Source: Mermis nigrescens (lineage: Eukaryota; Nematoda; Enoplea; Mermithida; Mermithidae). Taken from it: a stretch of DNA of 64,000 nt. The notes beneath the pieces are model-generated. The model saw only the letters and a program-made list of their open reading frames with translations, was not told the DNA's origin and made no database searches. A program made the position numbers and the translations under genes. Position 1 is the stretch's first letter. Each line of letters starts with the position of its first letter. This document shows positions 63,201 to 64,000 of the stretch, one piece after another. The stretch covers positions 1,316,411-1,380,410 of the forward strand of contig JAVLUZ010000511.1 of NCBI GenBank assembly GCA_036768485.1, written 5' to 3'.

Positions 63201-63756
63201 TTGTACATTTTGTACATGCAAATTTTGTGGACTATAATATGGTACTATGGCGATTTTATTGTGGTAAAACAGATTTATTCGACCCTTGTTAGTGTATTTT
63301 AGCCAATTTCTGGGTCTCTAAGGGCAAAAATCACTAAAAATCGTCTTGAAACGGCACGGAGCGCCGGAAATTTTGACACTCTTCCATTTGAAATGCAATT
63401 TCTGCCACTATAAAGGTATATAGAACACACAATTACTCATTTCGGCGCGAAGGGCCGAAATTTTTGCAAATTTTAGACCTTTTTTGCAATTTTTGTCTTC
63501 CCAAAAATCTTTGAACATGTACAAAGACGGTCCTGAAAATTTTTTGTACACCGGGAAAAATCTTTGTCGAACACAAAAAACACTGATTCGAGTCAACGCA
63601 ATTTAGGACGTTGTTAGCAAACGAATAATTGCTTTGCAAGGCTGTATCAGAGGAATGCTCTTAAGACGCAGATCAATCATATTCCACGAATCCGTCATCA
63701 TTATACAAAAGTGGGTCAGGCGTTGGTTATGTAAGAGGCTCTACAAGAAGCTGAAA
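30344..63756 (+). CDS. MYO5: Class V myosin heavy chain, motor and neck (spliced gene, partial)
   Basis: Actin-based, ATP-driven motor for organelle and vesicle transport in the cytoplasm; class V myosins work as two-headed processive motors with calmodulin-like light chains on the neck. The gene was read as 18 exons: 30344-30454, 30514-30673, 32331-32475, 32981-33149, 36191-36334, 38344-38428, 40701-40795, 43950-44209, 46268-46449, 47658-47739, 48780-48920, 51957-52178, 54839-54919, 57109-57293, 60123-60240, 60604-60812, 62938-63094, 63607-63756. The product is about 899 residues, close to motor plus six IQ motifs in known class V members. Class V is chosen because of six IQ motifs, Glu at the TEDS site and ungapped similarity across most exons. 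The first exon, a small exon between 38428 and 40701, and the whole tail (beyond 64000) are missing. Introns range from 59 bp to over 3 kb, mostly repeat-filled. Confidence 0.95.
30514..30673 (+). CDS. MYO5: Myosin V exon E2: motor domain start
   Basis: 160 bp, phase 0 to 1. After acceptor TTTATAG it encodes PFLCNPDFL, then [20 protein letters not shown] and HIYTYC, the conserved LxxLHEPxVLxxLxxR segment preceding the nucleotide pocket. The donor is TGTG|GTTAGC. The intron before it is only 59 bp (30455-30513), the shortest in the gene and probably its native size. Confidence 0.93.
31674..32085. mobile_element. hAT-like MITE in intron E2-E3
   Basis: 412 bp, CAGTGTTTTTCTGTACC to ...AAAACCGTG. 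The 8-bp duplication is CTTCCAGC (31666-31673) against CTTTCAGC (32086-32093). It carries the AGCGCGAAGCGCCG palindrome. Confidence 0.85.
32331..32475 (+). CDS. MYO5: Myosin V exon E3: purine-binding loop
   Basis: 145 bp, phase 1 to 2. The acceptor is TTGTTCTAG and the donor CTCA|GTAATT. It encodes [20 protein letters not shown] with the NPxxxxxxY purine-binding motif, then [13 protein letters not shown]. The phase at both sides agrees with E2 and E4. Confidence 0.96.
32981..33149 (+). CDS. MYO5: Myosin V exon E4: P-loop
   Basis: 169 bp, phase 2 to 0. It encodes [20 protein letters not shown]; the P-loop GESGAGKT is at 33012-33035 and binds the ATP phosphates. [11 protein letters not shown] follows and ends exactly at donor GAG|GTCATT, at the same position as in known animal class V genes (after NPxxE). 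The acceptor is TGTTTTTCAG. Confidence 0.97.
33330..35215. repeat. CACATAGGGG-family repeat, split by a later insertion
   Basis: This family runs from a GCACATAGGGGGTGAGGGG start to a CCTTGTGCACCTATG end, about 400 bp when intact (compare 37404-37812, 38676-39085, 41500-41905, 62473-62881). The copy here breaks at 33698 in the phrase TTTAAACAGCAAGTTT and resumes at 35148 with ...TTACTGTTTTGGATTT. It contains CCGGCGCTTCGCGCC. Confidence 0.65.
33699..35147. mobile_element. hAT-like element with TAGGCGTAGCCAGG ends
   Basis: 1449 bp. Left end CTTAGGCGTAGCCAGG and right end CCTGGCTACGCCTATG; flanks AGTTTTCT (33691-33698) and AGTTTACT (35148-35155) form an 8-bp duplication with one mismatch. Inside are several GGCGCGAAACGCC-type palindromes and a hairpin at about 34347-34381 (TAAAATCTCGTTG stem). 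The minus-strand frame 34558-34767 is paralleled at 53596-53808. No full transposase. Confidence 0.75.
36191..36334 (+). CDS. MYO5: Myosin V exon E5: switch I
   Basis: 48 codons, phase 0 to 0. It encodes [19 protein letters not shown] with the switch I motif NDNSSRFGK, and later [14 protein letters not shown], the conserved YLLEKSR strand. The acceptor is CTACTTTAG and the donor CAG|GTATCG. An internal GTAAGC at 36264 looks like a donor, but reading through it gives the conserved YLLEKSR text, so it is not used here. Confidence 0.96.
36472..37195. mobile_element. hAT-like MITE in intron E5-E6
   Basis: 724 bp, CAGTGTTTTTTGTATTCGG to ...AAAAAACACTG. Duplication CTCTAAAG (36464-36471) against CTTTAAAC (37196-37203). 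It contains two core units in direct order and two GGCGCTTCGCGCCG palindromes. Confidence 0.8.
37404..37812. repeat. CACATAGGGG-family repeat
   Basis: About 410 bp, from GCACATGGGGGTGAG to CTTGTGCACCTATGG, including GGACAGGTACTGTCCGGCGA and AGGCGCTTCGCGCTGG. It lies in the same intron as the preceding MITE. Confidence 0.7.
38344..38428 (+). CDS. MYO5: Myosin V exon E6: upper 50K segment
   Basis: 85 bp, phase 0 to 1. It encodes [18 protein letters not shown], matching the family pattern ERNYHIFYQ, then LADMFLG. The acceptor is CACTTTTTTAG and the donor CTCG|GTAAGT is strong. The end phase (1) does not fit E7, which needs phase 2. Confidence 0.95.
38676..39085. repeat. CACATAGGGG-family repeat
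   Basis: About 410 bp from GCACATAGGGGTGGAGG to CTTGTGCACCTATGC, in the E6-E7 intron. This copy lacks the long CGGCGCTTCGCGCC palindrome but keeps GTCCGGCGATTTTGAG. Confidence 0.7.
39740..40480. repeat. G/C-run repeat family, two or three adjacent copies
   Basis: Consecutive segments with GGGGAATGGGGATCC, GGTCGTCCC, CCCCGATTTTTT and GGAGACCCCCACCC, separated by ACATGTA/CATGCATACATGTAG phrases. They fill much of the E6-E7 intron. Boundaries are approximate. Confidence 0.55.
40701..40795 (+). CDS. MYO5: Myosin V exon E7
   Basis: 95 bp, phase 2 to 1. It encodes [20 protein letters not shown] and ETKNSMLLI, matching the family segment (FxYL..G....GvdDa..f..T...m). The donor ATTG|GTATTT gives a Gly codon with E8. 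The acceptor is a tandem TAGCAG (40695-40700), so use of the first AG would add one codon. Its start phase does not fit E6; 4-5 residues seem to be missing between them. Confidence 0.92.
40847..41412. repeat. CCCAGAATTCCCATGC-family repeat (inverted orientation)
   Basis: In the reverse orientation it starts CATGCACAGCATGGGAATTC and carries ACGCGTCAAAAACATCGTTT and AGGGCTTCGCGCC. Relatives are at 42590-42922 (same orientation) and 45750-46140, 50575-50880, 56111-56455, 57952-58345, 58373-58740, 59415-59720 and 61646-61977 (opposite). Confidence 0.65.
41500..41905. repeat. CACATAGGGG-family repeat
   Basis: A diverged copy (GTACATACGGGTGAGGCGGG to CTTATGCATCTACTG) in the E7-E8 intron. Confidence 0.6.
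43286..43886. repeat. Two tandem ~300-bp repeats
   Basis: Two adjacent related segments (43286-43612 and 43617-43886). Each starts CAGACATGCACRTRRGG, carries AAAATGAGGYGAAATGAAGG and ends CAGATCRGCCATGCTGTGCA. More diverged relatives are at 42370-42600 and 29035-29250. They sit just before exon E8. Confidence 0.75.
43950..44209 (+). CDS. MYO5: Myosin V exon E8: up to the TEDS site
   Basis: 260 bp, phase 1 to 0. It encodes [20 protein letters not shown], then a variable loop, and ends [14 protein letters not shown]. The Glu at 44177-44179 is 16 residues before the DATAK motif of E9, that is, the TEDS position, where Glu, Asp or phospho-Ser/Thr is needed for actin-activated ATPase. The acceptor is TTCATTTTAG and the donor CAA|GTTGGG. 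Confidence 0.95.
45188..45277. repeat. (CA)n microsatellite
   Basis: About 90 bp of ACACAC with a few CG interruptions at the left end (ACACGCACACAC), then pure CA for over 50 bp. It is within the E8-E9 intron. Cys/Val frames across it are artefacts. Confidence 0.98.
45750..46140. repeat. CCCAGAATTCCCATGC-family repeat
   Basis: A copy with a decayed start (ACATGCTTTGCTTTAGTAATTC) and the family landmarks TTTGGCGTTTCTGATGATGC and ATGGCGCGAAGCGC. It ends about 125 bp before exon E9. Confidence 0.65.
46268..46449 (+). CDS. MYO5: Myosin V exon E9: to switch II
   Basis: 182 bp, phase 0 to 2. It encodes [20 protein letters not shown] (family SARDALAKxxYxxLFxWIV), a Ser/Asn-rich insert ([19 protein letters not shown]) longer than usual, and FVGVLDIYG at the start of switch II. 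The donor TACGG|GTAAGA completes the Gly with E10. Confidence 0.96.
46450..47657. other. Intron E9-E10
   Basis: About 1.2 kb, AT-rich. I see no delimitable repeat and no conserved frame; short frames at 46902-47102 and 47062-47349 lack family features. Confidence 0.5.
47658..47739 (+). CDS. MYO5: Myosin V exon E10: switch II and relay helix
   Basis: 82 bp, phase 2 to 0. It encodes [20 protein letters not shown] and LQQQFNE, the most conserved stretch of the myosin motor (switch II DxxGFE and relay helix). The acceptor is CCAATTCAG and the donor GAG|GTCAGC. Confidence 0.97.
47740..48779. other. Intron E10-E11
   Basis: About 1.0 kb, AT-rich, without a repeat I can delimit and without coding signal. 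Confidence 0.5.
48780..48920 (+). CDS. MYO5: Myosin V exon E11: relay loop
   Basis: 47 codons, phase 0 to 0. It encodes [40 protein letters not shown] and ends VQECR, the relay loop and the NQPCxxLIE..GIL..L(D/E)EC block. The acceptor is TTTACTTCAG and the donor AGG|GTACAT. Confidence 0.97.
48921..51956. other. Intron E11-E12
   Basis: About 3.0 kb. It holds a G/C-run family copy (49015-49240, inverted orientation), a piece with GGCCCGTATCTAGGAGG at 49570 and GGCGTTTCGCGCCG at 49697, and a CCCAGAATTC-family copy at 50575-50880. The last 1 kb (50950-51950) shows nothing recognisable. Confidence 0.5.
51957..52178 (+). CDS. MYO5: Myosin V exon E12: lower 50K
   Basis: 74 codons, phase 0 to 0. 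It encodes [16 protein letters not shown], aligning without gaps with the family MPKGTDxxW..KL segment, then [20 protein letters not shown] and NSK. It covers the HxAGxVxYxxxGFxEKNxD block. The acceptor is CTCTCTTAG, the donor AAG|GTAAAT. Confidence 0.96.
52728..54499. mobile_element. hAT-like element with (GGGGTC)n ends, in intron E12-E13
   Basis: 1772 bp. Left end TAGTGATCGTACGGGGTC, right end CCCGTACGATCACTG, with a perfect 8-bp duplication GATACAAG (52720-52727 and 54500-54507). GGGGTC/GGGGTCG arrays lie inside both ends (52750-52850 and 54425-54485). The interior 53020-54180 is a diverged copy of the element 33699-35147, ending CCCGGCTACGCCTGTG. Its TIRs are close to those of 15079-20203, so the two belong to one family. 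No full transposase. Confidence 0.88.
54839..54919 (+). CDS. MYO5: Myosin V exon E13: loop 2 region
   Basis: 27 codons, phase 0 to 0. It encodes [20 protein letters not shown] and ends MLHA at donor GCT|GTGAGA. Joined to E14 this gives [13 protein letters not shown], which aligns gaplessly with the family TVGxQFRxSLxxL. Loop 2 (actin-binding, usually with a long insert in class V) is therefore short. The reading frame continues past the donor without a stop, and later GT sites (54966, 54971) are alternatives that I judged less likely. Confidence 0.82.
56111..56455. repeat. CCCAGAATTCCCATGC-family repeat
   Basis: A copy with ATAGCATGGGAATTCTAGCG at the start and ATGGCGCGAAGCGACG inside, in the E13-E14 intron and directly before a MITE. 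Confidence 0.65.
56476..56889. mobile_element. hAT-like MITE in intron E13-E14
   Basis: 414 bp, CAGTGTTTTTTGTAC to ...CAAAAACCGTG. Duplication ATGTAACA (56468-56475) against ATGTAACG (56890-56897). The target was the ACATGTAACA end of a G/C-run repeat. Confidence 0.85.
57109..57293 (+). CDS. MYO5: Myosin V exon E14: actin-binding segment and SH1/SH2 helices
   Basis: 185 bp, phase 0 to 2. It encodes [29 protein letters not shown] and [20 protein letters not shown], the [10 protein letters not shown] block and the reactive-thiol (SH2-SH1) helices. The acceptor is TCTTAG (an alternative AG six bases on would drop FK). The donor CCAG|GTATAT splits the Arg codon as in known class V genes (after FPSR). 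Confidence 0.96.
57952..59720. repeat. Three CCCAGAATTCCCATGC-family repeats in one intron
   Basis: Same-orientation copies at 57952-58345, 58373-58740 and 59415-59720, each with an AGCATGGGAATTCTGGGG-like start, a CGTTTTTCGGCGTTTCT core and a GGCGCGAAGCGCCGAAA-type palindrome with variants. The first two are nearly adjacent. The rest of the E14-E15 intron (57300-57950 and 58740-59415) shows only AT-rich sequence. Confidence 0.65.
60123..60240 (+). CDS. MYO5: Myosin V exon E15: converter
   Basis: 118 bp, phase 2 to 0. It completes the Arg and encodes [17 protein letters not shown], the start of the converter (family W.Y.EF..RY..L), then a variable stretch ending CSAHLQ. The acceptor is GGTTTTTCCAG and the donor CAA|GTTAGT. 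Confidence 0.95.
60604..60812 (+). CDS. MYO5: Myosin V exon E16: converter end, IQ1 and IQ2
   Basis: 209 bp, phase 0 to 2. It encodes [19 protein letters not shown], the conserved GxTKIFFRxGQxAxLE converter/lever junction. IQ1 is [19 protein letters not shown] (canonical). IQ2 ([13 protein letters not shown]) is degenerate in the central Gly-Arg but correctly spaced. Light chains of the calmodulin family would bind here. The acceptor is GTTTTCAG, the donor TACAG|GTTTGT. Confidence 0.96.
60835..61070. repeat. G/C-run repeat family copy
   Basis: It starts 23 bp after exon E16 with GTGGGGTGGGGGATCCCCCA and ends TTTCGAGCCGTTACACGTAT; C runs of up to ten bases occur inside. It lies right behind the splice donor. 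Confidence 0.7.
61646..61977. repeat. CCCAGAATTCCCATGC-family repeat
   Basis: The best-preserved copy: ATGCACAGCGTGGGAATTCT start, ACGCGTCAAAAAGATCGTTT core, and the perfect-arm palindrome GGCGCGAAGCGCCG at about 61852. Confidence 0.7.
62473..62881. repeat. CACATAGGGG-family repeat before exon E17
   Basis: About 410 bp, ATGCACATAGGGGGTTG to CTTGTGCACCTATGC, containing CCGGCGCTTCGCGCC. It ends 56 bp before the E17 acceptor. Confidence 0.7.
62938..63094 (+). CDS. MYO5: Myosin V exon E17: IQ3 and IQ4
   Basis: 157 bp, phase 2 to 0. IQ3 is [20 protein letters not shown] and IQ4 is [17 protein letters not shown], each with the IQ-x3-R-x4-R type spacing (LQ in IQ4). The acceptor is GTACTTTAG and the donor GAA|GTAAAT. 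Confidence 0.95.
63142..63585. mobile_element. hAT-like MITE filling intron E17-E18
   Basis: 444 bp, CAGTGTTTTTTTTGTAC to ...AAAAAACACTG. Duplication TTTCGAGT (63134-63141) against ATTCGAGT (63586-63593). The MITE ends 21 bp before the E18 acceptor AG, so it supplies most of the 3' intron sequence. Confidence 0.88.
63607..63756 (+). CDS. MYO5: Myosin V exon E18: IQ5 and IQ6
   Basis: 50 codons, phase 0 to 0. After acceptor GCAATTTAG it encodes [20 protein letters not shown] (IQ5) and [20 protein letters not shown] (IQ6), then LK at donor AAA|GTAAGT. Six IQ motifs in total agree with class V. The acceptor has almost no pyrimidine tract of its own. Confidence 0.95.
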
Positions 63757-63917
63757 GTAAGTGCCTAATATTTTAGGCTTCACTGACATATTCAGGCTAT
63801 AAATTGATGAATTTAATTACTGATAACTGGCAAGTTTCGAGTTCAGAAGTTTCTTTTTCAATGTTGATTTTTTTGTTTCCACGCATTTACCACATTTTAC
63901 TAGTATTTTTTACTAGT

Positions 63918-64000
63918 GTGCTCCGAAAAAAATTCAAACTTCTTGAAGCGCATCGGAAAGACCGCCAACTTCAATTCATCAATCGAAATTTAATTCTGGG
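63918..64000 (+). CDS. MYO5: Possible start of the myosin coiled-coil (tentative, incomplete)
   Basis: A frame reading VLRKKFKLLEAHRKDRQLQF to the window end has the charged, coiled-coil-like look expected after the last IQ motif. However, the only nearby acceptors (CTAG at 63903 and 63917) do not give this frame with the phase-0 end of E18 unless another donor or a small extra exon is used. Confidence 0.25.
   Translation, partial: MLRKKFKLLEAHRKDRQLQFINRNLIL

Overview
The window is AT-rich, intron-rich, transposon-loaded nuclear DNA of an animal, probably an invertebrate; the lineage cannot be fixed from the sequence. It looks like a draft assembly because of a run of exactly 100 N at 6009-6108. 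Two conserved protein genes can be read. No rRNA, tRNA or CRISPR array was seen.

Left end, minus strand: two exons (5004-5259, then 4097-4255) of DDB1, the WD40/beta-propeller adaptor of CUL4 ubiquitin ligases. They join in frame (phase 1). No other DDB1 exon was found in the window.

Right half, plus strand: a class V myosin heavy chain spread over 30344-63756. I assembled 18 exons by hand from splice sites, matching reading phases and ungapped agreement with the myosin family. They total about 899 codons and cover nearly the whole motor domain (P-loop, switch I, switch II, actin-binding segment, SH1 helix, converter) plus a neck with six IQ motifs. Exon 1 (about 10 residues in relatives) and the coiled-coil and cargo-binding tail lie outside the readable part. 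All internal junctions agree in phase except one, between 38428 and 40701, where a small exon of about 13 nt is probably missed.

The rest is mostly mobile DNA. Families I could delimit by ends and target duplications are: (a) a 0.4-0.75 kb hAT-like MITE with ends CAGTGTTTTTT and 8-bp duplications, at least eight copies; (b) larger hAT-like elements at 14701-20842, 15079-20203, 33699-35147 and 52728-54499; (c) a TA-target element with roughly 170-bp inverted ends, three copies; (d) a 2.4 kb TA-target element with inverted ends of about 500 bp; (e) a 2.5-3.1 kb repeat packed with GTGTAAAG/CTTTACAC words, two copies; (f) several families with G/C-run ends scattered in the myosin introns. The stretch 14701-20842 is a nest of at least four insertions. 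The myosin introns appear to have grown by these insertions: one intact intron is 59 bp, and another reverts to 60 bp when its MITE and one target copy are removed. I did not find a recognisable transposase, a defence system or any other novel enzymatic system. The most unusual signal is one imperfect palindrome, CGGCGC-TTC-GCGCCG or its variants, shared by otherwise unrelated repeat families.
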